From positions 62,001 through 126,000 of the forward strand of contig JADGAV010000001.1 in NCBI GenBank assembly GCA_015231825.1: 64,000 bases of DNA, in the 5' to 3' direction. The notes beneath the pieces were generated by a model, which searched no databases, had not been told where the DNA came from, and saw nothing but the letters and a program-made list of their open reading frames with translations. Origin of the DNA: SAR324 cluster bacterium. Its GTDB lineage: Bacteria; SAR324; NAC60-12. The first letter of the stretch is position 1. Every line of letters begins with the position of its first letter. Position numbers and translations under genes: made by a program. Positions 52,774 to 62,181 of this stretch are shown one piece after another.

Positions 52774-53928
52774 TCAAGAAAGGGCGTTGAACCCCGTGAT
52801 GTGCTCTCCAAGAACCAGCTGATGGAAATTGTTGGCCCCTTCCGAAGTCAGGGTTGATTCCAAATTGATCATGTGACGAATGACAGGATATTCGAGACTG
52901 ATTCCGTTTGCTCCAAGAAGATTCCTGGACAATCTTGCAATCGCCAATGCCTCCTTACAAGCATTCATTTTTGCCATGGATGTCATGTCCGGCGTGTCTT
53001 TTCCTTCATCTTTCAATTGTCCCAATCGAACATTCATCAACTGAGCCTTGGTGATCTCAGTCAGCATCTTGCTCAAATCTTTCTGGATCAGCTGAAAAGA
53101 AGCGATTGGCTTGCCGAATTGTTTTCTTTCGGTCGTGTATTGCACTGCCATTTCATAGCAGTCGATTGCAGCTCCAATCACACCCCATGCCACTGCATAC
53201 TGTGCCTGATTGAGGCAACTGCGGGGACCTTCCGTCCCTTTTACATGAGGGAGACAGTTTTCTTCAGGCACAAAGCAATTTTCCATCACCAGAACTCCGG
53301 TTCCAGAAGCTCTCAGAGACATTTTCTTTTTTAAGTCAATTCTTTGGAACCCATTAAATTCTTTTTCTATGAGAAATCCTCTTATTCCTTCCTCTGTCTG
53401 TGCCCACACCACTGCCAGATCTGCAAAGAGGGCATTGCCACTCCAGGATTTGGTTCCATTGACGATCCATCCATCTGTTGTTTTTTCTGCCCGGGTATCC
53501 ATAGCAGTCAAATCGCTACCGCCATCAGGTTCTGTCAACCCAAAACATGCGATCAATTCTGCAGATGCCAGTTTCGGCAGATATTTCTTTTTTTGTTCTT
53601 CTGAACCAAAACTGAAAATTGGGAACATACAGAGAGAACTTTGCGTTGAAACAAAACTCCGGATACCAGAATCGCCGCGCTCCAGTTCCTGATTGATGAT
53701 TCCGTAACTCATATAATTGCTGTCCAAACCCCCATATTTTTCAGGCAAGGTGCAGCCTAGCAGGCCCATTTCACCGATTTTCTGGATCAATTCCATCGGA
53801 AATTGAGCTTTTTCGAAAGCATCACCGATGATGGGTTTGACTTCACGATTGATAAATTCGCGAGTGCTTTCACGCATCAGTTTTGATTCGTCTGACAACA
53901 ACTCATCTAATAGTAAAAAATCTTCCAT
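52774..53928 (-). CDS. Acyl-CoA dehydrogenase, glutaryl-CoA dehydrogenase-like
   Basis: 384-residue FAD enzyme. ATG 53928 is chosen because AAAGGAACT lies directly upstream; the longer frame from 54015 adds a cysteine-rich non-coding-looking leader. FGLTEPDGGSDL near 130, KSWSGNA near 160, GASGTG-type RASGTG near 200 and YTTERKQFGKPI near 265 are family motifs. The catalytic Glu lies in LTSEGANNFHQLVLGEHITG near 365, aligned with glutaryl-CoA dehydrogenase. The glutaryl-specific decarboxylation cannot be proven. Alone on its strand. Confidence 0.9.
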   Translation of the reverse strand: MEDFLLLDELLSDESKLMRESTREFINREVKPIIGDAFEKAQFPMELIQKIGEMGLLGCTLPEKYGGLDSNYMSYGIINQELERGDSGIRSFVSTQSSLCMFPIFSFGSEEQKKKYLPKLASAELIACFGLTEPDGGSDLTAMDTRAEKTTDGWIVNGTKSWSGNALFADLAVVWAQTEEGIRGFLIEKEFNGFQRIDLKKKMSLRASGTGVLVMENCFVPEENCLPHVKGTEGPRSCLNQAQYAVAWGVIGAAIDCYEMAVQYTTERKQFGKPIASFQLIQKDLSKMLTEITKAQLMNVRLGQLKDEGKDTPDMTSMAKMNACKEALAIARLSRNLLGANGISLEYPVIRHMINLESTLTSEGANNFHQLVLGEHITGFNALS

Positions 53929-54137
53929 AGTTCCTTTCACTTCTTGAATTTTAGAATCAGAATTTGATTTGCAAATCAATATACCGGGGTTGAAACAGCT
54001 CTGGCCCTGCCACATAGTCAGAATCTTGGGAGACCCGCATGTTTTTGACAGATAATTGATCGGTTTCCACTTATTTTTCTGAACTTTCTTTGCTTATCCT
54101 ACTGGGTGTAGTCGCGATTCGCAATAATATTAAAAGC

Positions 54138-54866
54138 TTACTTCTCTCGGTTTTGATTATTCCTAAAAACCTGGTCGAGCAAAGCAGGTAGTTGTCCCAT
54201 GCTGGTCAATTCATGATATTGCATTTTCGCTTTCTCAAAGTCGGAGATTTGTTCATGCTGCCAGGTGGTATCTGCGGGAATATGAACCGCGTGGGCCCCA
54301 ATATTGACTACGGGTAGAATGTCAGATTTCAAAGAATTTCCAACCATCATGAAACGATTGGAGTCAATTTCATTCTTTTTGAGAATATTCAAATATACCT
54401 CTTCATTTTTTTCACTGACAATCTCGATGAATCGAAAGTGATCAGCGATTCCGGAACGCGCAATTTTGCTTTCCTGATCGAACAGGTCTCCTTTGGTGAT
54501 GATCATCAGATCATATTCGTTCTCTAAATGGAGAATGGTTTCCTGCACTTCCAATAAAAGTTTGATTGGCTGGGTCAACATGTCTTTGCCAACATCAATG
54601 ATCTGCTGGATTTCGCTTCCCTTAATTTGTTCGGACGTGATCTCAATTGCTGTTTCGATCATGGACAGGATAAACCCCTTTACGCCATATCCAAAAATTG
54701 AGAGATTTCGGGTTTCCATTTCGTATAATTGTTCCTTGAGCAAAGAAGTTTTCAGGTACGGACCCACCAGGGATTCCAGTTTCTGCTCCGCTTCATTGTA
54801 GAAGGCTTCATTTACCCAAAGGGTATCATCTGCATCAAATGCAATAAGAAATTTTTTTGAATTCAT
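54138..54866 (-). CDS. HAD-family hydrolase
   Basis: 242-residue HAD phosphatase of the YjjG/YigB type: motif I FDADDTLW (D10, D12), motif II MIITKGD near 120 and motif IV MVGNSLKSDILP near 172. ATG 54866 begins MNSKKFLIAFD; it lies two bases after the stop of the decarboxylase gene, so the two genes are an operon. It does not have the Schiff-base lysine cap of phosphonatase. A role in dephosphorylating a product of the decarboxylase pathway is possible. Confidence 0.86.
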   Translation of the reverse strand: MNSKKFLIAFDADDTLWVNEAFYNEAEQKLESLVGPYLKTSLLKEQLYEMETRNLSIFGYGVKGFILSMIETAIEITSEQIKGSEIQQIIDVGKDMLTQPIKLLLEVQETILHLENEYDLMIITKGDLFDQESKIARSGIADHFRFIEIVSEKNEEVYLNILKKNEIDSNRFMMVGNSLKSDILPVVNIGAHAVHIPADTTWQHEQISDFEKAKMQYHELTSMGQLPALLDQVFRNNQNREK

Positions 54867-54868
54867 AA

Positions 54869-56032
54869 TCAAATCATCTCTTTGGAAAGGTAACGCATTA
54901 AACGTTCTTTCACTTCAAAAGGCTTAATCGTGGGACGACCCAAATCATGAGGAGATCCTTTTTTTATTCTCATGTGAATAAAAACAGGTCCTGCCACCTT
55001 TTCATTGCAAAGCAGTTCATCCAACACATTGAGCTCATCGGTAGAGTACATCTGCTGGTATCCGCAGGCTTGTGCAATGAGGGCAAAAGAAATATGAGCA
55101 CTGATGGTCTCTTGACCTCCAGTGGAGTCGTGGGCTTCATTGTCCAAAAGTAAATGGATAAAGTTTTTTGGTTTCAGGGATCCTACCGAGGCTAAATTTC
55201 CCATTCTCATCAACAACGCCCCGTCTCCATCGATTGTAATCACGCGATTTTGAGGACAATTCAAGGCGATTCCCAGAGAAAGCGCTGGTGCGCAGCCCAT
55301 GGACCCAATCAAATAGAAGTGATTTTGGGAATCCTGCAGGGAGTGAAGCTCTCTTCCGGTTTTGCCGGTAGTAGCGACCAGAACATCTCCGGGGAGTTTG
55401 TGCTTGAGCAGAACCTTGAGGGCTTCAGCTCTGGTTGCTCTCTCAAAATATGGTTTTGCCAGATTCTCTCTAAACGAGTAGTGCCTTTGACCGATTGGTT
55501 TCGTCAAGTTCTGTTTCCGTAAGCCCTGATCTTCGATGGCTCCATCGTGCATCAAAAGGGCATATGGGAGCTGGTACTCTGAAAAATATCTGTTGATTCG
55601 GGCGAAAACTCCGGCGATTTTGTGAGTATCCTCAGGGAAATATTCCCACTGGATCTGCAGTATATCCAGCAATTTTTCGTTGATCTGTCCCATCAGTTCA
55701 TGTTGGGGTTCATCCGGAGGGCCTCCGGGTTGTCCACGATGAGTAACGATCAGAAGACATGGAATTCGAAATGGATACGACAGGGAGGTCAAAGCATTGA
55801 CAGCATTGCCCAAACCGGAATTTTGAAACATCACTACCCCTTTTTTCCCGGCCAAATAAGCTCCTGAGACGACCGCGACTGCATCCCCTTCATTGGTGGC
55901 ATCAAAAAAACGGATTTCCGAATCATCAATTGCGGCATTGATCAAAGGTTTGAGATAGGAGCATGGAGTTCCGGAAAAAAATTCAAAATGATTTGCTTTA
56001 CAATGTTCAAAAAATTGACTGGCTTTTATCAT
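54869..56032 (-). CDS. Phosphonopyruvate/sulfopyruvate decarboxylase-like, fused alpha/beta subunits
   Basis: 387-residue thiamine-diphosphate enzyme. The alpha part (1-180) has FFSGTPCSYLKPLI near 20, FDATNEGDAVAVVSGAYL near 43 with the activating Glu, and THRGQPGGPPDEPQHELMG near 98. The beta part has TIDGDGALLMRMGN near 268 and LDNEAHDSTGGQ near 292, the diphosphate site. The product of phosphonopyruvate decarboxylation is phosphonoacetaldehyde; sulfopyruvate is an alternative substrate. No PEP mutase is in the window. Followed directly by the HAD gene. Confidence 0.88.
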   Translation of the reverse strand: MIKASQFFEHCKANHFEFFSGTPCSYLKPLINAAIDDSEIRFFDATNEGDAVAVVSGAYLAGKKGVVMFQNSGLGNAVNALTSLSYPFRIPCLLIVTHRGQPGGPPDEPQHELMGQINEKLLDILQIQWEYFPEDTHKIAGVFARINRYFSEYQLPYALLMHDGAIEDQGLRKQNLTKPIGQRHYSFRENLAKPYFERATRAEALKVLLKHKLPGDVLVATTGKTGRELHSLQDSQNHFYLIGSMGCAPALSLGIALNCPQNRVITIDGDGALLMRMGNLASVGSLKPKNFIHLLLDNEAHDSTGGQETISAHISFALIAQACGYQQMYSTDELNVLDELLCNEKVAGPVFIHMRIKKGSPHDLGRPTIKPFEVKERLMRYLSKEMI

Positions 56033-56214
56033 ATTATTCGAAAGGGACTGAACGGAATTTCTTTAAAAGATTGGAGTTGCTTTATTTTGTAAAAAATATA
56101 TACAAATCAGGACTTCAATTCTCAAATAAATAAATAGAAAATCATACATCAGATTCAAAGAACTTAAAACAGATCAAATGGTTTTCTCCTGAAACTCCCG
56201 CCAATCGAGGTATC

Positions 56215-57726
56215 ATGAGTGTACGAGAACAGAACTTATACGATAGAATCGTTGAAAATGCACGGCTCTTCCGCGACAAACCTGCCTTTACGTTCAGAGA
56301 TCGAAGCTTGTCTTTTGGGGAATATTTGGAACAGGTCAATCAAATTTCGCATGGTCTGCTTTTATCCGGTTTAAAGAAAGGAGAACGGATTGCTATCCTG
56401 ATGGATAACAATTTAGAATATATGCTGATATATGGTGCCTGTGCGCAAACCGGTTTGATCGCGGTGGGAATCAATACGCGCACATCAGCAGACGAGATGA
56501 AACTTTTTCTGGAAAAGATAGAGCCAGAGATGATCATTTTTGAGCAAAAATACGAGGATGCAGCAAAAGAATTGAAGAAGTCTTTTTCATCCATGCGTTT
56601 GATCTCAAACGGTGAATCATCTCTTCACGCGAAACCGTTTGCAGAACTGATTGATCCGAATCAATCGCCGTTGGATCATCTTCCTTCTCCCGGAGCGGAT
56701 GAGGGGTTGATCATTATTGCGACTGCAGCAACTGATGGTGTGGCCAAAGGGGCATTGCTTAGCCATCGCAATATACTCACTTCGAATCTCCTCAGCATTG
56801 CGGAGTATGGAAAATCCAATATTCAGGGTTATTTGGCAGTCCTTCCTTTATTTCATGTTTCCTCGGTTGGAGGCAGTATGGCTACATTCCACCTCGGGGG
56901 TCACACTGTGATCATGTCGAAATTTGAGCCTGCAGAAGTTGTAAAAAACATTGACCATTATCGTCTCACATATTTTAGCTCGTTTCCTCCGATACTGGAA
57001 AATGTTCTGAATGCAGCCAGTGAGAAAAAAAGTAGTCTTGAGAGTTTAAAAATGGTATCCGGCATTGAATTCGGTCCTGCAAATATTGAACGTCTGCACC
57101 AGGAGTCCAAAGCAGAATATTGGTTGGGATTTGGTCAAACCGAAACCATGGGATTTGTCACCTATTGTCCTTCAAAAGAACGTCCAGGATCTGCTGGCAG
57201 ACCCAGCCTTTTGAATTCAGTTGCAGTGGTAGACGAATATGATCGGCCGCTTGCTCCGGGTGAAGAGGGAGAAATTGTGGTACGCGGAGAAAATGTTTTT
57301 CTTCAATACTGGGGCATGGAGGATACAACTGAACATACGCTGCGCAACGGTTGGCATCATTGCGGTGACATTGGAAAATTTGATGAAGAAGGCTACCTTT
57401 GGTATGTGAAACCAAAAGAAGATAAGGAGCTGATCAAAACCGGTGGAGAAAATGTCTATCCGGGAGAAGTCGAAACGGTGCTTTTGAAACACCCGGAGAT
57501 CGAAAAATGCGTGGTGATCGGAGTAGCCAGTGAAAAGTGGGGTCGGACAGTCAAAGCCATTTGTCAATTGAAAGCCGGCGCGACTCTCACTTTCGACGAA
57601 GTTGCAGGCTTTGTTGGTGAACACATTGCCGGTTATAAAAAACCGAAAATAATTGAATTTGTGAAAAACCTGCCAGAAAAAGATGGAAAAGTCGATCGAA
57701 GCAAAGTAAAAGAACTGTACGAATAA
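56215..57726 (+). CDS. AMP-dependent acyl-CoA synthetase/ligase
   Basis: 503-residue ANL-superfamily enzyme activating a carboxylic acid to its CoA thioester. The P-loop reads TAATDGVAKGALLSHRN near 172, a known variant of SGTTGxPKG; GFGQTET near 305, GWHHCGDIGKFDEEGY near 380 and KTGGENVYPGEVE near 405 are intact, with the catalytic Lys near 490 in KDGKVDRSKV. First of a same-strand set with a transporter and APH-type kinase. Substrate unknown; a C4-C5 hydroxy or keto acid is plausible from context. Confidence 0.92.
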   Translation: MSVREQNLYDRIVENARLFRDKPAFTFRDRSLSFGEYLEQVNQISHGLLLSGLKKGERIAILMDNNLEYMLIYGACAQTGLIAVGINTRTSADEMKLFLEKIEPEMIIFEQKYEDAAKELKKSFSSMRLISNGESSLHAKPFAELIDPNQSPLDHLPSPGADEGLIIIATAATDGVAKGALLSHRNILTSNLLSIAEYGKSNIQGYLAVLPLFHVSSVGGSMATFHLGGHTVIMSKFEPAEVVKNIDHYRLTYFSSFPPILENVLNAASEKKSSLESLKMVSGIEFGPANIERLHQESKAEYWLGFGQTETMGFVTYCPSKERPGSAGRPSLLNSVAVVDEYDRPLAPGEEGEIVVRGENVFLQYWGMEDTTEHTLRNGWHHCGDIGKFDEEGYLWYVKPKEDKELIKTGGENVYPGEVETVLLKHPEIEKCVVIGVASEKWGRTVKAICQLKAGATLTFDEVAGFVGEHIAGYKKPKIIEFVKNLPEKDGKVDRSKVKELYE

Positions 57727-57796
57727 ACCTGTTTTTTAACGGCTTTCCCTGATTGTCCTATCAGTCAGTTTTTCAGGCATCTCAAAATCTCCACTT

Positions 57797-59131
57797 ATGG
57801 TGAAGCAAACATTGGAATCCAAATTTTCGGTTCCACCCGTCCAAAAAAGAGAGATCTTCGGTTGGGCGATGTATGACTTCGCCAATTCCAGTTATACCAC
57901 GGTAGTCATTACCGTGATCTATTCTGCTTTTTTTGTCGAACAAATTGTTCCTGCTTCTTCTACAGCAAAAGATTCTTACTGGTCAATTGCCATCATTTTG
58001 GCCACTATCGTCTCTTTGATATTTTCTCCTTTTGTTGGCGTTTTGTGTGACTTCAGCGGGCACAAAAAAAAATATTTGATGGCATCCACACTCCTATGCT
58101 CCCTCGGGACTGCGGCGCTTTTCTGGGTCGAACCCGGATCAGTCACCCTTGGTATTTTTCTACTGGTCATCAGCAATGTCGGCTTTATGCTGGGAGAAAA
58201 TTTTTGTGCCAGTTTCCTCCCCGATCTGGCAAGTAAAGAAAAGATGGCATTGATTTCCGGAATTGGATGGGGAATTGGATATATGGGAGGATTGGCCAGT
58301 TTGTTATTGGTGCTGGCAGTCGTTCCGGAAAAGGGAACTGCGGGTTTTATAAAGAGCAATCAATGGGCGATGGTCGCCATCGGCTGCTTTTTTTTTATTG
58401 CTGCTCTTCCGACCTTTTTGCTTGTGAAAGAACGTTCCCGACCGGCTCCGGGATTTGAGTCTTTCAATTGGAATAAATTGATTGGAGCAGGGTTCAGTAG
58501 TTTGCAGTCTTCGCTTTCCATCGTGCGCCAATATCCCGTGCTTTTCCAATTTTTACTGGCATTTATGGTATATATGGCAGGACTTGAAGTGGTGATCAAG
58601 TTCGTCGGAATCTATGCCACCGCAGAACTCCAGTTTGGCACAGGTGAATTGACGATCATGTTTCTTATTATCCAATTCAGTGCGATGGCAGGTGCTCTTG
58701 GATTTGGTTTCGTCGAATCTAAAATCGGACCCAAAACTACCGTTTTGCTGACATTAATTTTATGGGTTATCTGCATAGTCGGAATTATTGTGGTTGATCA
58801 AATTGCAGCGTTCATGGGCAGTGATCCCAAAAACGTCTTTTTTGCAATTTCTTTGTTGGCTGGTGCCGGGATCGGATCCACCCAGAGTTCCAGCCGTGCT
58901 GTCGTGGGAATGCTCACCCCCGCCAGGCATTCTGGTCAGATGTTTGGATTCTGGGGGCTTTTTGCGAAACTTTCCATTGTCCTCGGGATGACTTTCGGGT
59001 TTATTTCAGATGCGTTGGATTCGAGACGTATGGCTTTGGTGCTGGTGATAGGATTTTTTGTTGTCGGAGGGATACTTCTCTTGAGAATCCCTCTGACTCA
59101 GGGAATTGAAGCAGCCAAGAAGGAAAGTTGA
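57797..59131 (+). CDS. UMF1-type MFS transporter
   Basis: 444-residue membrane protein with 12 hydrophobic helices. [25 protein letters not shown] near 17 and the ALYTLxQF-like central region are the hallmark of the UMF1 branch of the major facilitator superfamily. Located between the acyl-CoA synthetase and the APH-type kinase genes, it may import the acid they process. Its 3' end leads into the kinase gene by a 28-bp gap. Confidence 0.9.
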   Translation: MVKQTLESKFSVPPVQKREIFGWAMYDFANSSYTTVVITVIYSAFFVEQIVPASSTAKDSYWSIAIILATIVSLIFSPFVGVLCDFSGHKKKYLMASTLLCSLGTAALFWVEPGSVTLGIFLLVISNVGFMLGENFCASFLPDLASKEKMALISGIGWGIGYMGGLASLLLVLAVVPEKGTAGFIKSNQWAMVAIGCFFFIAALPTFLLVKERSRPAPGFESFNWNKLIGAGFSSLQSSLSIVRQYPVLFQFLLAFMVYMAGLEVVIKFVGIYATAELQFGTGELTIMFLIIQFSAMAGALGFGFVESKIGPKTTVLLTLILWVICIVGIIVVDQIAAFMGSDPKNVFFAISLLAGAGIGSTQSSSRAVVGMLTPARHSGQMFGFWGLFAKLSIVLGMTFGFISDALDSRRMALVLVIGFFVVGGILLLRIPLTQGIEAAKKES

Positions 59132-59159
59132 CGTCTTTTTTTGGTTGAAGGTAAAAGCT

Positions 59160-60197
59160 ATGATGGATACACCGGAAATCACACCAGTTCGGAAGGCCCA
59201 CCAATTTGATGAATCTGCACTGGAGGCATATCTACATTCTCAGAATAAGGTGTTTTACGGACCTCTCCAGGTTCGGCAGTTTGAGGGAGGACAATCCAAT
59301 CCCACTTACCGATTGTCCATTGGAGGAAGAAAGTATGTTTTGCGTAAAAAGCCGCCAGGTAAAATTCTACCTTCTGCCCATCAGGTCCACCGGGAATTTC
59401 GAGTGATGAAGGCACTCTCCGAGACCAATGTGCTGGTGCCGGAGATGATTTTGTTCTGTGAGGACACATCTATTATTGGCACTGAATTTTTTCTTATGGA
59501 AATGGTTGATGGGCGGGTTATTACCGATGTGACTCTTCCCAATCTAACTGCAAAGGAAAGGGCTGCTCTTTACCATCACTTCATCGAACTCCTGGCAAAT
59601 CTCCATCAGGTAGACTACGAATCGATTGGTCTCGGTGAGGGATTCGGGCGTCCAGGAAATTATTATGAACGTCAAATTTCCCGATGGTCCAAACAATACA
59701 ACGCATCGAAAACAGAAGAATTGAAAACAATGGAAAAATTGATGCAATGGCTTCCTCAAAACATTCCTTCCAGCTCTGAAACCGTGATAGTTCATGGAGA
59801 TTTTAGAATTGGAAATATGATCATTCACGAGACAGAACCTCGGATCGTCGCGGTGCTTGACTGGGAATTGTCGACGCTTGGCCATCCTCTTGGAGACTTG
59901 GCATATTGCTGCCAGGACTATTATTGGGATTTGAAAGACCAGAATAAAAATTCTGAATTGGGAATCCCTTCTGAAGAAGAGATTCTTGGACGCTACTGCG
60001 AATTGACCGGACGTGGAATCATTGAAAATTGGGCTTTTTATATTGCCTACAATTTGTTTCGATCGGCTGCCATCATTCAAGGGGTATACAAGCGGGGACT
60101 GGAAGGTAATGCCAGTTCGGAGCTTGCAGTGAGCATGGGAGAACTCTGTAGAAAACGTGCCGACAAAGCATGGGAACTTGTAGAAAATGCCGGGTGA
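59160..60197 (+). CDS. Aminoglycoside phosphotransferase-family kinase, ACAD10/LvaA-like
   Basis: 345-residue APH-fold kinase. GAAGG lies 8 nt before ATG 59160 (MMDTPEITP), so the longer frame from 59106 is not used. [30 protein letters not shown] near 38 is the nucleotide loop, [11 protein letters not shown] near 205 the catalytic loop and [17 protein letters not shown] near 228 the metal site. It closely matches the APH domain of ACAD10/11 and LvaA, which phosphorylates 4-hydroxyacyl-CoA. It ends the 56215-60197 set. Not antibiotic resistance. Confidence 0.87.
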   Translation: MMDTPEITPVRKAHQFDESALEAYLHSQNKVFYGPLQVRQFEGGQSNPTYRLSIGGRKYVLRKKPPGKILPSAHQVHREFRVMKALSETNVLVPEMILFCEDTSIIGTEFFLMEMVDGRVITDVTLPNLTAKERAALYHHFIELLANLHQVDYESIGLGEGFGRPGNYYERQISRWSKQYNASKTEELKTMEKLMQWLPQNIPSSSETVIVHGDFRIGNMIIHETEPRIVAVLDWELSTLGHPLGDLAYCCQDYYWDLKDQNKNSELGIPSEEEILGRYCELTGRGIIENWAFYIAYNLFRSAAIIQGVYKRGLEGNASSELAVSMGELCRKRADKAWELVENAG

Positions 60198-60541
60198 TGG
60201 TTAATGATTTTTTAAAGAAATTATTTGTGGCCATTTGCCTCATTCTTCTTCAGAGCCTTTCGGGTTGGTGCTTGTTTACTCCAAGTTATGCCTTGTGATT
60301 GATTGCCGTTTGATATGGCTCGATTTTCAACCTTTAATTTATGAATACCGCATCAAGCGATTGGTTGGGGTCGCTTTTTTTACCGATGTTTCCAGTTATT
60401 CAATTCTGACAGGAACCAAAATGTTTTTTGTATGATTCCTGCATCTACCGATCAGGTTAGGGAAAATCGGCAGGAATTGCCGGTCATGACAGGATGTTGT
60501 GTTCCTTTCCATGATGGAATATCGACATTTCAAGGAGGAAC
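60198..60541. other. Intergenic region
   Basis: About 340 bp with no supportable frame. It contains one copy of the 17-nt shared sequence (60464-60480) and a good ribosome site just before the next gene. Confidence 0.4.
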
Positions 60542-60805
60542 ATGAAAGACAAAGCGGTCATCTACATAAGACCGAGCAACGAGAATACCAAGAAGATCAA
60601 TCCCCACAGTTATCGGAAAAAAGAAATTGAAATGCTGAGGAAAACCCCACCCAATACAGAAGTGGTAGCAACCTTTTTTGATACGAAAGCGCTCAATCCT
60701 CACGATTTTGAAGACAGTCCCACCTTTATGGCAATGATTGATTTTTGTGATAAATTTGGAATCAAAAACACTCTTCATGGTGTTTTGCTTCCAGAAGATG
60801 ACTAG
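60542..60805 (+). CDS. Small solitary serine-recombinase-like domain (87 aa)
   Basis: 87 residues resembling only the catalytic N-terminus of resolvases/invertases. VIYIRPSNENTKK near 6 corresponds to YARVSTxxQ with the catalytic Ser and first Arg kept, FFDTKALNPHDFEDSPTFMAMIDFC near 45-69 matches the xxDxxxSGxxxxRPxF region but the conserved Arg (RP) is Ser (SP). The rest of a recombinase, including the DNA-binding part, is missing. AAGGAGG sits before the ATG, so it is probably translated. It could be a repurposed domain or a remnant. Next gene after 112 bp is a sensor kinase. Confidence 0.6.
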   Translation: MKDKAVIYIRPSNENTKKINPHSYRKKEIEMLRKTPPNTEVVATFFDTKALNPHDFEDSPTFMAMIDFCDKFGIKNTLHGVLLPEDD

Positions 60806-60917
60806 CGGAAATCCTGAAAATCGTTGCTATTCATTGCTTGACAGCCATTTCTATCCCATTTACCCTGAAATACAAAGCAATTCAGAACACGAAAAACAGG
60901 AACAAAAGATTAGGTGA

Positions 60918-62171
60918 ATGGAGAACGAATTAAACCTCAAAATCCTGGCAATTGATGATGATCAGGCTATCCGAAAAGCGATTTCTGCCTTTTTGGATGA
61001 CCGGGGCTGTACTGTTGTGCAGGCGGAAAATGGTCGAATCGGCCTGGATCTGTTTCGGAAAGAACATCCTGATTTGGTGTTAATCGATTTGCGGATGCCT
61101 GAAATGAATGGTTTTGAGGTGCTTTCTATCATGGCCGATGAATCCCCTGAAACTCCCATTATCGTAGTTTCGGGAGTTGGGGTGATTCAGGAAGCCATCG
61201 AAGCCATTCGAGCCGGTGCCTGGGACTTTGTAACCAAACCGATCCAGGATATGTCAATTCTGTTGCACATTGTCGAAAAAACCTGGAGCCATGCTCTGCT
61301 CCAGCGGCAGAATCGAGAGTACCGGGAAAACCTCGAGAAGAAATCCGCTGAATTGGAACAATCGCTGCACAGGCTCCAAAAAACTCAGGACAAACTGATT
61401 GCTCAGGAAAAGCTGGCATCACTGGGAACCTTGACAGCCGGCATTGCCCACGAGATTAAAAATCCATTGAATTTTGTTATCAATTTCGCGGAAGAAAGCA
61501 TCAAGCAGGTGAACAATCTCCGTTACAAAACACAGAATCCGAAAGGAAAAGAAATCGGCCATTTTCTGAAAGAGACGATCGATGGACTGGAAAGCTCCAT
61601 GTTTAAAATCAGGGAACATGGTTTGCGGGCGGACAATATCGTGGAGTCAATGCTTCTCCATTCCAGAAGCAGAGGAGGAGACTGGCGAGCAACTGATATC
61701 AACAAGCTTCTGGAAGAGTATTTTAAACTAGCCTATCTCAGTCTCCGGGCAAAGGATCCCAGTTTCAATGTAGATGTTCACATGGATTTTGATTCCTCAC
61801 TACAGGCATTTCCTGTGGACCCTCAAGAACTTTCACGTGTTTTTCTTAATGTTCTGAACAACGCCTTTTATGCAGTGTGTGAGAAACAAGGAAATATTGA
61901 GAGGTTTTTACCTGTTATTAAAATCGTGACGAGAGATCTTGGATACCAGGCAGAAATCAGGATTTGGGACAATGGAAGCGGTATTGCTCAATCACATATT
62001 TCTCATTTGTTTGAACCTTTCTTCACAACCAAACCGGCAGGATTCGGGACAGGTTTAGGGCTTTCTCTCTGCTACGAGATTGTCGTTAAAGTACACCAGG
62101 GTTCTATTGAGGTGGAAAGCGAAGAAGGAAATTTCACAGAATTCGTCATTAAAATTCCAAAAAAGCCTTAG
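60918..62171 (+). CDS. Hybrid receiver-histidine kinase
   Basis: 417 residues: N-terminal receiver (1-115; phospho-acceptor D57 in LVLIDLRMPEMNG, VSGVG near 85, KPIQD near 108), a coiled coil (about 118-170), HisKA with H178 in AGIAHEIKNPLNF, and HATPase_c (280-415; NVLNNAFYAV, WDNGSGIAQSH, GFGTGLGLSLCYEIV). No membrane segment, so it is cytosolic. The receiver probably regulates its own kinase domain. It is followed 10 bp later by the SGNH hydrolase gene, so they may be cotranscribed. Confidence 0.92.
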   Translation: MENELNLKILAIDDDQAIRKAISAFLDDRGCTVVQAENGRIGLDLFRKEHPDLVLIDLRMPEMNGFEVLSIMADESPETPIIVVSGVGVIQEAIEAIRAGAWDFVTKPIQDMSILLHIVEKTWSHALLQRQNREYRENLEKKSAELEQSLHRLQKTQDKLIAQEKLASLGTLTAGIAHEIKNPLNFVINFAEESIKQVNNLRYKTQNPKGKEIGHFLKETIDGLESSMFKIREHGLRADNIVESMLLHSRSRGGDWRATDINKLLEEYFKLAYLSLRAKDPSFNVDVHMDFDSSLQAFPVDPQELSRVFLNVLNNAFYAVCEKQGNIERFLPVIKIVTRDLGYQAEIRIWDNGSGIAQSHISHLFEPFFTTKPAGFGTGLGLSLCYEIVVKVHQGSIEVESEEGNFTEFVIKIPKKP

Positions 62172-62181
62172 AGTTTTTCCA

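Noticed and set aside
59106..60197. APH kinase as an aminoglycoside-resistance gene
   Set aside because: Its sequence and neighbours match the ACAD10/LvaA kinase group, not resistance enzymes.
51113..60480. 17-nt identical sequence at 51113-51129 and 60464-60480 as a dispersed repeat
   Set aside because: Two copies of 17 nt in 64 kb could occur by chance; flanks are not similar.
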